Assembly: GCA_003963305.1 (NCBI GenBank)
Contig: RXJR01000005.1
Span: 62,001-126,000, forward strand
DNA from: Candidatus Melainabacteria bacterium
GTDB taxonomy: Bacteria; Cyanobacteriota; Vampirovibrionia; Obscuribacterales; Obscuribacteraceae
Reading direction: 5' to 3'
Length of the DNA: 64,000 nt
The position numbers and the translations under genes are program-made. The notes under the pieces are model-generated. The model was not told the origin of the DNA. It ran no database searches and saw nothing but the letters and a program-made list of their open reading frames with translations. Below are positions 18,672 to 26,579 of this stretch, in pieces; the first letter of the stretch is position 1, and each line of letters opens with the position of its first letter.

Positions 18672-19388
18672 TCAGGCACTTGGACCATCGCCACTGCCTG
18701 TAGTACCATCCGAATCACTGGACTGAGGTCTTACGATGTTAGGTCTTCCATTCACCTCTGACGCCAATCTCATCGGGCTGAACATATAGAGCGCCCCTAG
18801 AGCAAGCACACCGAGTATGAAACCAGGAAGAATGTAGCCTAAATCCAATTTGGCGGACTTGTGGTCGACTTTGACCCCCTTGCTGATCAGTTGATCAACC
18901 AGTTCCTGTTTGATTTCAACAGGCATCACGACCTCATGCTCTGGTTCGCCTGAAACTTGTATCGCCAGAGCGTTCGTTCCATCGATGACATCTACGTGGC
19001 TGATTGTACTGACTTTATTTTCCGCCATAAGAGCAGCAAGTTGGGAACAGCCAAAGTCCTTGCCGCGTTCTTTTTTTCCACTAAACTTATCGTTCACCCA
19101 ATCCATCAAATTGTCGTGAATGACCAACGGCACACCGCTAGCTATGACCTGTTGAATCAAACCTTTGCGTTCTGACTCTTTAACATCAACCAGCTGGTGC
19201 ACCTCTTTGTCGGCAACTTTTACGTCAAAAAGCGGTTGGCCGTTAGTAATGTCAACTGACTTAATCGCATCTTTTTGACAATCAAGCATCTTCTGAAACT
19301 GCTCAACCGTCATTTTGTTTTCATCCGCCAATACAGCAGAGTTGCAGTTAAGCAGCAATAGGAGGAGCAGCAAAAAAATGTGTTTCAC
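18672..19388 (-). CDS. Secreted, membrane-anchored protein with two FtsH-periplasmic-domain-like repeats
   Basis: GTG 19388 is chosen as start because a clear signal peptide then begins (VKHIFLLLLLLLLNCNSAVL, cut before ADE). A GTG at 19448 would add 20 unlikely residues. The 238-residue protein has two similar blocks. Residues 27-93 run TVEQFQKML, SVDITNG, LIQQVIASGVPLVIHDN. Residues 115-180 run SQLAALMAENKVSTI, HVDVIDG, LVDQLISKGVKVDHKS. The second block followed directly by a membrane helix (LGYILPGFILGVLALGALYM, 183-203) strongly recalls the periplasmic domain plus second membrane helix of FtsH. No AAA or protease domain follows; the tail is Ser/Gly/Asp rich. It may modulate FtsH or be an FtsH-derived orphan; this is inference. 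Confidence 0.65.
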   Translation of the reverse strand: MKHIFLLLLLLLLNCNSAVLADENKMTVEQFQKMLDCQKDAIKSVDITNGQPLFDVKVADKEVHQLVDVKESERKGLIQQVIASGVPLVIHDNLMDWVNDKFSGKKERGKDFGCSQLAALMAENKVSTISHVDVIDGTNALAIQVSGEPEHEVVMPVEIKQELVDQLISKGVKVDHKSAKLDLGYILPGFILGVLALGALYMFSPMRLASEVNGRPNIVRPQSSDSDGTTGSGDGPSA

Positions 19389-19866
19389 AGAAAGCTCGCC
19401 TGCAGATTGTTCAGATAATTCTATCGCACTCAGACGGTTAAAAGGCACCCCTTCATTCTAGTTGTAGGTTTGAGAGGGCTTTTCAAAAAATTTGAGCGTT
19501 TAATGCAGAAACACGTTTAGCTTAAGCAAGCGAGTGGCAGGTAAGTAACAGAGGAGTTGCACGATGCGATTAGAGCAGTGCAACATTGATTCTAAGCCCC
19601 GGGCCTTGCGTCCGACTGCCCCGATAATAAAAACCTGATTTTTAGAGGACTGTAACCCAGTTACTCCTTCTAACGCACCACATATGGCGCCATCGTATTC
19701 GATGACGCCATCTGTGTTTGTGTGCTTGGAAAGAAATTGTGCTTCAATCCCCACCATTCATGTTCGTGCAGAAGGCATGGATCAACAATGGTGTCCATTA
19801 AAAACGACCTCTGGAACGGACTGAGCAAAGATCATAAGATGTGGCGAAATCAATCAGGATTCGCCA
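19389..19866. other. Gene-free stretch with three consecutive hairpins
   Basis: This 478-base gap lies between divergent genes. It holds GTTGCAC-15 nt-GTGCAAC (19556-19584), GTAAC-CCA-GTTAC (19652-19664) and a long hairpin at 19679-19716. An 85-codon minus-strand frame (19500-19757) covers the same area but has no ribosome binding site or family likeness, and I do not call it a gene. No convincing sigma-70 promoter is visible for either flanking gene. Confidence 0.6.
19679..19716 (+). ncRNA. Long imperfect hairpin, possible structured RNA
   Basis: CACA-t-ATGGCG-c-CATCG pairs across a TATT tetraloop with CGATG-a-CGCCAT-c-TGTG: 15 base pairs with two single mismatches. It is the strongest of three stems in a gene-free gap. 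Strand is uncertain because the stem would form on either transcript. No T-run follows, so it is not a plain intrinsic terminator. A small RNA or a protein-binding dyad are both possible. Confidence 0.35.
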
Positions 19867-21072
19867 ATGTCCATAAAACCCAAATCACAGCCCGCACTTG
19901 AAAAGACTCATCCCAATCGACTTCTCGGTCTGATCGCAATCGGGATTTTGCTTTTTGGCAGTCCATCGCTTGCTGCGAAAGAGCTGGCACAAGATGCTTC
20001 CGTACAAAATACCTCTGTACAAAACGCTCCGGAACAAACTACATCCACACAAGCAGCGCCTGCGCAAAATGCGACTGCTCAAGATACATCGAGACGGGAA
20101 GGAAACGCCCTTGAACGCATAAAATGTGTGGAAGATGGTCCACTCTCAAAACAATTGCATCTCCCGCTTTACGAGTGGATACCGAGGAACGCAGAGCCGG
20201 ATGGTATGGTTCTTGCTATTCACGGGCTGACGTTGCACGGCAAACGTTATGAAGTGCTGGGACGAGCTTTCGCCGCAGAAGGCTTCTACGTCTGCGCCCC
20301 CGATATGCGAGGCTTTGGGCGCTGCTACACTGACGAGAAAGGAGAGTTCTCAGTCGATGGTGAGAGCAAGCGACGAGTCGACTATGAAAAGTCCTTTCAA
20401 GACATCGTTGCTTTAGCAAAAGCTATGAAGAGCGCCCATCCCAACATTCCGCTGTTTGTCATGGGTGAGAGCTTAGGCACCGCTGTTGCAATTAAGCTCG
20501 CTGCGGATCAACCAGATCTCGTCAGCGGTCTGCTACTGTCCGGTCCTACAGTTCAAGTCAATCCTCTTATGTTCATTCATCCAGAGAATATGCTGGCAGC
20601 CTCGTGGGCACTTTTGATTCATCCGCGTTTCAATATGTCCACATCGAGTTTTGTCAGAAACCTTGTGTCAAATGATCCCGACATCGTACAAGAGCTGTTG
20701 AATGATCCTCTCTGCCGAAAAGGACTAACTGTAGCGGAGTTGCTCAAAACTAAAAGATTCGTCAGACGCACACTGGCTAATGCATCAAAGATTAGAGTGG
20801 GAATGCCAATGCTCCTTATACAAGGCAGTGAAGATAAATGCATGGTACCGCGTGCGGTGACGCGACTGATGGGCAATGTTCGCTCATCCGACCAGACGGC
20901 GCGATGGCTATATGCCCACGGGCACTTGCTTCTCGAGACAGCCTATCTGCGACCAGCGACACTTGATTCAATAGATGCCTGGATTAGAGACCAGAGCCCT
21001 GCGCATGTTCAAGAGATGACAGCAATCAAGGAAGAGATTTTGCAGGTTGGTGGGAAGCCTACTCGGGACTAG
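19867..21072 (+). CDS. Secreted alpha/beta hydrolase (lysophospholipase / monoglyceride lipase type)
   Basis: A 401-residue protein starting at ATG 19867 behind CAGGA. A signal peptide (RLLGLIAIGILLFGSPSLAA, ending near residue 37) is followed by a Gln/Thr/Ala linker with repeated QNTSVQNAPEQ-like units (~40-75). The hydrolase domain has the oxyanion-loop HG motif (VLAIHGLTLHG), the nucleophile elbow GESLG and a late acid region (LLIQGSEDKCMVPRA). The catalytic His should be in YAHGHLLLETAY. Family members cleave acyl esters of glycerol or phospholipids. The likely place of action is the periplasm or outside the cell. The substrate is not evident. Confidence 0.85.
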   Translation: MSIKPKSQPALEKTHPNRLLGLIAIGILLFGSPSLAAKELAQDASVQNTSVQNAPEQTTSTQAAPAQNATAQDTSRREGNALERIKCVEDGPLSKQLHLPLYEWIPRNAEPDGMVLAIHGLTLHGKRYEVLGRAFAAEGFYVCAPDMRGFGRCYTDEKGEFSVDGESKRRVDYEKSFQDIVALAKAMKSAHPNIPLFVMGESLGTAVAIKLAADQPDLVSGLLLSGPTVQVNPLMFIHPENMLAASWALLIHPRFNMSTSSFVRNLVSNDPDIVQELLNDPLCRKGLTVAELLKTKRFVRRTLANASKIRVGMPMLLIQGSEDKCMVPRAVTRLMGNVRSSDQTARWLYAHGHLLLETAYLRPATLDSIDAWIRDQSPAHVQEMTAIKEEILQVGGKPTRD

Positions 21073-21158
21073 GAAGGCGCGCAAACCAACGAGAGAGAGC
21101 GCATCTATGTCCAGAGAATTATGCCCCAAAGCAAGCCCTGGAGCTTTCCGTTCTGCAG

Positions 21159-22175
21159 TTATGAGCCAATTACACTCTCATACAACTTACGAATATCCGC
21201 TACAAACTTCTGCGGCTCGGAGTGAGAAGTGCGTTGCGCCCAGCTTCCGGCTCTCAAAACATCAGTAAGCGCAACGCGCTGATAATTCTGAGATTGACTG
21301 GCAAATTGCTGCGGAGTAATCCCATAGCCTTTCAGAAACGAAGGCAGCTCCGCCGGAATCTCAGTCGACAAACGTGCCAGGTCGAAATAAGGAGCAACAC
21401 CTCCTTTTGCTTGAGTCCAGTCAATCACGGCGACAGCCCCATCATCCCGCATGATTGCGTTGTTCAGACTGACGTCACCATGGCAAAGTCGGGGTTCAAA
21501 ATTCCAATCAAGCATAGGTTGCAAAAATTTTTGGGCTTCGCGATTCTCTTTCGCGCTTAGCGCTCCAAGCTTGACCAGAGGCTCGCCATCGAAGATATAT
21601 CTGTTCTCGCCAGCTTTCATGGCTTTCCACGATTCCGTGAAGAACGGACGCTGTGGCTTGCTCAAATCGAGCGAAAAGCCGAATCCTTCAACCTTTATCC
21701 CATTAGTCAGACCAATCTGTTTGCCGAGCTTCTGAAGCGCTTCGCCTCTGTCCCCTTCAAGATCTGCAAGAGTCCTGCGACCGACATCCTCCATGAGCAT
21801 ATAGCTCGTTGTGCCTTCATCACCCACCTTAAAAATGCGAGGCGTTATAACGCCGCGAGATGCGGCGGTATCCATAGCCCAATGCTCTTTTTGATAGACA
21901 TCGAGCGAGTCCTGGCAAAATCGAGCGATGAACGGTTTGCCGGTGGTCTCAATCCGATAAACATTGTTGACCACGCCACCCTGTAATCTGGTTGCTCCCA
22001 AAACAGAACCAAGTCCAGCCTGCTCTGAGAGCTTTGCGATATCGGGAAATTTTCCAGAACACGATGCGACTGCATCAGCAAGCAGAGCTGCGGCAGGTTC
22101 AGCCTGACCGGAGACTGCAACCGCGGCCTTTTCGGCGAGTCTCAATGCCAACGAACCTGTCTCAATTGGATTCAC
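21159..22175 (-). CDS. Aminoglycoside-phosphotransferase-fold kinase
   Basis: A 338-residue protein kinase-like phosphotransferase of the APH/choline kinase superfamily. The N lobe contains the glycine-loop-like GGVVNNVYRIET and the lysine-equivalent segment FIARFCQD. The catalytic loop is LCHGDVSLNNAIM, with the HGDxxxxN signature, and the metal-binding segment is VAVIDWTQAKGG. The substrate cannot be told: relatives act on aminoglycosides, choline, ethanolamine, homoserine or sugars. The start is GTG 22175 with AGGGG about eight bases upstream. About 60 extra residues precede the kinase domain. No resistance cluster surrounds it, so a metabolic role is more likely than antibiotic resistance. 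Confidence 0.8.
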   Translation of the reverse strand: MNPIETGSLALRLAEKAAVAVSGQAEPAAALLADAVASCSGKFPDIAKLSEQAGLGSVLGATRLQGGVVNNVYRIETTGKPFIARFCQDSLDVYQKEHWAMDTAASRGVITPRIFKVGDEGTTSYMLMEDVGRRTLADLEGDRGEALQKLGKQIGLTNGIKVEGFGFSLDLSKPQRPFFTESWKAMKAGENRYIFDGEPLVKLGALSAKENREAQKFLQPMLDWNFEPRLCHGDVSLNNAIMRDDGAVAVIDWTQAKGGVAPYFDLARLSTEIPAELPSFLKGYGITPQQFASQSQNYQRVALTDVLRAGSWAQRTSHSEPQKFVADIRKLYESVIGS

Positions 22176-22500
22176 GGGTCGTACCCCTGGAAACTGATAG
22201 CGCCGTCACGTCTCACACCGGACGACTGCCATCTCTCGCTGCTTCAAAGTAATCGGCGATGGATAAAATGGCTGTAAAAGCAACACTTTGATTTTTCGTA
22301 TGATTACGAAGCCCTGTCCTTTGGTCAATGCGACGGGTGCAACACCGTATACGGTGCCACTCTGAATCGACGCGAAATCGAACAAATTAAATGGCCGCCA
22401 AACAGGCAGGCTGGGGCACATCAATTTGGTAATGTCTCTGTCACGGACATCCAATATTATCAATGTGACCGATTATTGATCTCATTGAGAGGATTCTTCG
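22176..22500. other. Gene-free stretch with a 14-bp palindrome
   Basis: This is 325 bases between divergent genes. It holds the perfect palindrome CACCGTATACGGTG at 22343-22356, which has the form of an operator for a dimeric regulator. A GAGAGGA ribosome binding site stands before the next ATG. I see no clear sigma-70 promoter or RNA gene. Confidence 0.5.
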
Positions 22501-23283
22501 ATGTCCGTAACCGATAGCTGGAGTCCGCGCAACGAAACAAAAGAAACTGCTCATAGAATCGGCATGGAGATTGAAACGGCAGTTGCGACCGACAATCTGC
22601 AAGAGTATCGAGTGGCAATGAATCGTGCCTCTGAGTATATGAAATCCCATCCCGAGCAGCAGGACATATTCAAATATGAGGTGGAAGCGAAGCTGGGACG
22701 CGATGGAGCAACCGCAGCAGTTGTGGATTTCGAGTTGGTACACGCTGACACGGGAGCCGGCGCGACTATCTCACGGAAACAGATAAGCGATGCAAAGTTT
22801 AGCGCTTCAACTAATCCGCTTCAAAAGGATTTGCTAAACGCGGCCGAAGGAAATTACGATCAGCTGCCTCCCTACTTCTGGAGTCTGAGTCTGACAAATG
22901 CATCGATGTCGAAAATTCGAGATCGTCTACAGAGTGAGCAACAAAGCTTGCTACCCGGCAACCAGGTAAGAAACTTTTTTGAGAGAGACAATCAAGGTAA
23001 CAGCCTCTACGATCGCGTCAGAGACGAGAACGGCAACATTAAATATGGAGCCGTCGCAGACTTACAAAGTCGCAGCCTGGACCAGAGACAGCGCGATGTT
23101 CTGTCTTATATAGATAAGTATCAGAGCAACAGGTACTACCTGTTCGGAAGCAGAGGCATGACCAAAGATGACTTAGCTTCTGTAGTCGAATCGCACAATA
23201 TGAATCTGGACGAGTTGACGAGAACTCGGCAACAGCAGCAGCAGTTGGCGCAAAGACAAAACACAGATGTGCCTACTCCATAG
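22501..23283 (+). CDS. Hypothetical soluble protein, 260 aa
   Basis: The ATG at 22501 follows a good ribosome binding site (GAGAGGA, spacer seven). The protein is hydrophilic with no signal peptide or membrane segment. It is largely helical and contains a block QRQRDVLSYIDKYQSNRYYL preceded by a YDRVRDENGNIKYG turn. The C-terminus is Gln/Arg rich. I recognise no named domain. The open charged character and late YIDKYQSNRY block suggest a scaffold or regulatory protein, but no function can be given. It is monocistronic and converges with rpiB. Confidence 0.7.
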   Translation: MSVTDSWSPRNETKETAHRIGMEIETAVATDNLQEYRVAMNRASEYMKSHPEQQDIFKYEVEAKLGRDGATAAVVDFELVHADTGAGATISRKQISDAKFSASTNPLQKDLLNAAEGNYDQLPPYFWSLSLTNASMSKIRDRLQSEQQSLLPGNQVRNFFERDNQGNSLYDRVRDENGNIKYGAVADLQSRSLDQRQRDVLSYIDKYQSNRYYLFGSRGMTKDDLASVVESHNMNLDELTRTRQQQQQLAQRQNTDVPTP

Positions 23284-23369
23284 TACAAACGCGAATCAGG
23301 CAGCAACACTGCTAAACTGCTAAACCGCAAAACCATAAATCCACGGATCTCGCAAAGCCGCAATCTCGC

Positions 23370-23816
23370 TCACTCGCCCGCGCGTGGCTTCTCGATCATG
23401 TCAACGCGGCGCTGATGTCTGCCACCTTCAAACGGTGTCTCCAGCCAGGTTTTGATGATTTTCTCAGACTCTTCCACTGATGTGCGACGCCCCGCTAAAC
23501 AAAGCACATTAGAGTCGTTGTGCTGGCGACTCGTCTCAGCATCGACGGCATCGTGACAGAGAGCAGCCCGAATGCCTCTCACTTTGTTGGCGACGATCGA
23601 GACACCGATGCCTGAACCACAGCAGATAATGCCGCGTTTGAATTTTTCCCCGGAAACAGCATCAGCCACAGCGCGAGCATACTCGGGGTAATCGCACGAA
23701 TCTGTCGAATTAGTGCCCATGTCTTCCCAACCGAACCCCATTCCTTCAAGGATAGATTTGATCTTCTCCTTGAGCTCGAGTCCGGCATGGTCACTGCCAA
23801 TCGCTAATTTTTCCAT
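23370..23816 (-). CDS. rpiB: Ribose-5-phosphate isomerase B
   Basis: A 148-residue RpiB/LacAB-family enzyme that interconverts ribose 5-phosphate and ribulose 5-phosphate in the pentose phosphate pathway. Family signatures are present: GSDHAGLELKEKI at the N-terminus, IICCGSGIGVSIVANKV with the catalytic Cys and anion-binding loop, and the conserved RAALCHD and ARQHND-equivalent TSRQHNDSNVLCLAGR. Length is normal. The ATG at 23816 has GAGGGA just upstream. It lies about 30 bases downstream of the WYL gene on the same strand, so the two may be cotranscribed. Confidence 0.95.
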   Translation of the reverse strand: MEKLAIGSDHAGLELKEKIKSILEGMGFGWEDMGTNSTDSCDYPEYARAVADAVSGEKFKRGIICCGSGIGVSIVANKVRGIRAALCHDAVDAETSRQHNDSNVLCLAGRRTSVEESEKIIKTWLETPFEGGRHQRRVDMIEKPRAGE

Positions 23817-23846
23817 GGCTCCCTCAAACTACTGAATCGTTAGATT

Positions 23847-24473
23847 CTAGCAGTAGGCGGCAAAAGCCTGGTGCTTTCTCTGGGCAAAGTTTTTCGGCGT
23901 TTCGAAGTGCTCTTTGGTCTCCACAACGCTTTTGATGCGATCGACGCGGAACAGCATCACGTCGTCCATTTCGTGACAATATGCCACCATGCGCCACATG
24001 CCGTCCTCTCGCACAATGCTGAGCGGGTCGAGCGTCAAAGTGTCGATCGCCTCTCGAGCCAGGCTATAACACTCTGCAGACACAGCCACATGCGTTATCA
24101 GAGCCTTTTCCAATACAGGCAAGGTGCCATCTATGGAATACATCGGATAGTTGAAGCCCGAGTTATCGTCGGCGCTCGCCTCCACGAAATCTCGGTCGGA
24201 AACATCGTGGGGACAGAAGAACTCGTCGTCAGTCTCCTCGTCTGTGCCCAACACGGAGTCGACAATGGCGTCGGCAAGCTCTTCAGACATAGTCACAAGC
24301 GAGGGCGATACGGCCGCCGATAGTTTATCGATAATGTCGCGAATTAACTCATCCCTCTCCTGGGCGTGAATCGTCACCCCCGCAACCAGCTTGTCCAACA
24401 GTCTCGCGCTGGTCAAAAGGAGGATGCCCTCTTCCTGGCTCAGCTCCAGCGAAAACTTTTCTTCCATCTGCAT
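23847..24473 (-). CDS. WYL-domain protein without a DNA-binding domain
   Basis: A 208-residue protein whose C-terminal half (~105-200) is a WYL domain: a basic-to-beta pattern with LTLDPLSIVREDGMWRMVAYC and FRVDRIKSV. WYL domains bind nucleic-acid or nucleotide ligands and usually sit behind a winged helix. Here the N-terminal 100 residues are acidic and helical (QEEGILLLTSARLLDKLVAG) and resemble the helical part that follows the winged helix in WYL regulators, but the DNA-binding part is absent. The ATG at 24473 has AGGA seven bases upstream. It may act as a ligand-binding partner of another regulator. A truncated ancestor is also possible. Confidence 0.75.
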   Translation of the reverse strand: MQMEEKFSLELSQEEGILLLTSARLLDKLVAGVTIHAQERDELIRDIIDKLSAAVSPSLVTMSEELADAIVDSVLGTDEETDDEFFCPHDVSDRDFVEASADDNSGFNYPMYSIDGTLPVLEKALITHVAVSAECYSLAREAIDTLTLDPLSIVREDGMWRMVAYCHEMDDVMLFRVDRIKSVVETKEHFETPKNFAQRKHQAFAAYC

Positions 24474-24634
24474 AGAAAGTTCCTTATGGCTCTGGGGATA
24501 AAGATAGCCCGCGCTCTGTGCCAGCGATGGCTGACCAGGCTGAAGCTAAACTTTCTTCTTCTAGCATACGCTCTACGTGCGGATCTGGCACGCCCGTGAG
24601 CAAGCGCCAGTAAAAATTTTTCCGCGAGTAGTGT

Positions 24635-26398
24635 CTACATCCTCTCGGGGGCTGACACGCCTATTATGCCCAAAACATTCGCCAATACTTGCTTCGTCGC
24701 CATTATCAGACCAAGTCTGGCCTTAGTTACGGCTGTATCGTCAGTAATGACGCGTGAGACCTCATAAAACTTCTGCAGGGCGTTCGCGACTTCAAAGGCA
24801 TAGCGCGCCAGGCGACCGGGCTGCCGATTGACGGCGGCGTCCCTCACCTCCTGCGGGAACGACTGCAGGGCCATCACAAGCGCCTTCTGGTCTGCAAAAA
24901 CAATCGGGTCCGAATCAAAGGCAGGCAAGAAGACATCAGCAGACTTTTTGAATTCAGCCTGGAAGTCAGCCCATTCCTTTTCGCTCAATACAGGTGGTTC
25001 AGTCACCTGCTTCTCAGTGTTCACGTATGGCTCGAGCGCCCGGCGCAGGATTGCGCAACATCTGGCGTGTGCATATTGAATGTAGAAGGCTGGATTTTCT
25101 CGGCTAGTCTTTTTGGCCAACTCCAGATCGAAAGCAATTGGATTTTGCGGACTCGATTCTGCCAGGTAATAACGCACTGCGTCCTTACCCACTTCTTCCA
25201 TAACTTCGCTCAAGGTGACGACGGTGCCGCGTCTTTTCGACATTCTGACTGACTTTCCATCTCTGGAAAGATTGACTATCTGCGTCAGAATAATCTCCAT
25301 CAGATCAGGATCTTCGCCCAGGGCTTTTACTGCAGCGCGCAAGCCAGGCACCTGACCGTGGTGATCGGCACCCCATATGGTGACAAACCCATCGAAATTA
25401 CGCGAGTATTTGTCACGGTGATAAGCAGCGTCAGCAGCCAGATAAGTTGTATTACCGGCACTCTTTCTCAAGACTCTGTCACGCTCGTCACCAAGTTCCT
25501 TAGACTTCAACCAGAGCGCGCCCTCAGCTTCATAGCTGAAATTGTTTCTGGCAAAAATTTCCAGAACCTCTTCAACCTGCCCATTGTGCAAAGTTGCTTC
25601 TGAAAACCAGCTGTCAAAATGAATGCCCAACTTCTCGAGAAGTTGCTTCTGGTCTTCCAGAATCACATGTTTCGTGGCGTCGGCTAGCGCGGCAACCCCT
25701 TCTTCGTAATTCAAGTTGATGAATTTGTCTTTGTTTTGCTCAAAAACTTGATCGACGAAGTGACTGATAGATTCTTCGGGATAACCGCCTTCAGGATATT
25801 CAACTTCCCTGCCGTTCTTGCGCTGGTATAGAGCCCAGGCCTGCGCGCCCAGTTGCTCGATTTGAGCACCAGTGTCGTTTAAGTAAAACTCCTGCACAAC
25901 GTCATAACCGGCAAACTTGAACAGGTTCGCCAGGCAGCTGCCGAAAACAGCATTGCGCCCATGACCGATATGCAACTCTCCGGTCGGGTTGGCTGAGACA
26001 TACTCGATTAAAAGCCTTTTCTTTCCACCGACGTCGCTGCGACCGAAATCAGCACCGCTCTCATGGATCTGCTGAAGCGCGTTGGCCAGCCAGCGTTTGC
26101 CGAGTTGGAAATTGATAAAACCGGGCGCAGCAACATTGCACTTCGAAATCGCATCTGAATTTGCTTCAGGATTGCTTTTAATGTATTCCGAAATCGACTC
26201 TGCAATTTTAATGGGAGCGGTTTTTGCTTGCCCGGCCAGCTTCATCGCCACGCCACAAGCCAGGTCTCCATGTTCAGGTAGACGGGGACGTTCGATCACT
26301 ACCGGAACAGAGCGCTCTGTCAGGCTTCCGAGCTTACCATCCTTAACAGCGCCATCGATGGCACTTTCGACAATTTGCTGGAGTTTTTGTTCGATCAT
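24635..26398 (-). CDS. argS: Arginyl-tRNA synthetase
   Basis: A 587-residue class I aminoacyl-tRNA synthetase that charges tRNA-Arg. In order it shows the ArgRS-specific N-terminal domain (EQKLQQIVESAIDGAV), the HIGH motif (EYVSANPTGELHIGHGRNAV), the KMSKS-equivalent SVRMSKRRGTVVTL and the DALR anticodon-binding domain with C-terminal ISVSAPERM-like end (IGVSAPERM). Length is typical for bacterial ArgS. The ATG at 26398 is preceded by AAAGGGGA. It is transcribed away from the TPR/TonB-C gene; the 181 bases between the two starts hold the promoters. Confidence 0.97.
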   Translation of the reverse strand: MIEQKLQQIVESAIDGAVKDGKLGSLTERSVPVVIERPRLPEHGDLACGVAMKLAGQAKTAPIKIAESISEYIKSNPEANSDAISKCNVAAPGFINFQLGKRWLANALQQIHESGADFGRSDVGGKKRLLIEYVSANPTGELHIGHGRNAVFGSCLANLFKFAGYDVVQEFYLNDTGAQIEQLGAQAWALYQRKNGREVEYPEGGYPEESISHFVDQVFEQNKDKFINLNYEEGVAALADATKHVILEDQKQLLEKLGIHFDSWFSEATLHNGQVEEVLEIFARNNFSYEAEGALWLKSKELGDERDRVLRKSAGNTTYLAADAAYHRDKYSRNFDGFVTIWGADHHGQVPGLRAAVKALGEDPDLMEIILTQIVNLSRDGKSVRMSKRRGTVVTLSEVMEEVGKDAVRYYLAESSPQNPIAFDLELAKKTSRENPAFYIQYAHARCCAILRRALEPYVNTEKQVTEPPVLSEKEWADFQAEFKKSADVFLPAFDSDPIVFADQKALVMALQSFPQEVRDAAVNRQPGRLARYAFEVANALQKFYEVSRVITDDTAVTKARLGLIMATKQVLANVLGIIGVSAPERM

Positions 26399-26494
26399 CG
26401 CGGTCCCCTTTTAGACTCGACATCCCTGCCCGCCTTGAGGCTGGCAAGCCAAGAGTTTCTTGCAACATTAAATGATAGTACAGGATGAGGTATA

Positions 26495-26523
26495 TTCACT
26501 CACTAAGTGAAGTTCGTTATACT
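26495..26523 (+). promoter_or_regulatory. Candidate sigma-70 promoter for the TPR/TonB-C gene
   Basis: TTCACT (four of six) and TATACT (five of six) are separated by exactly 17 bases. The predicted start near 26530 leaves a 50-base leader before the ATG at 26580. The -35 box also forms part of the inverted repeat TTCAC-7 nt-GTGAA, which could be an operator. Confidence 0.45.
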
Positions 26524-26579
26524 TTTTGTAGTAGTCAAAGACAGACTTTGACACTGTCTGCGATACCAATCAGGTCAAC

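Noticed and set aside
19500-19757. An 85-codon minus-strand frame in the divergent gap.
   Set aside because: Overlaps three hairpins, has no ribosome binding site and no recognisable domain.
21159-22175. Antibiotic resistance by aminoglycoside phosphorylation.
   Set aside because: The kinase fold is shared with many metabolic kinases, and no resistance or mobile context is present.
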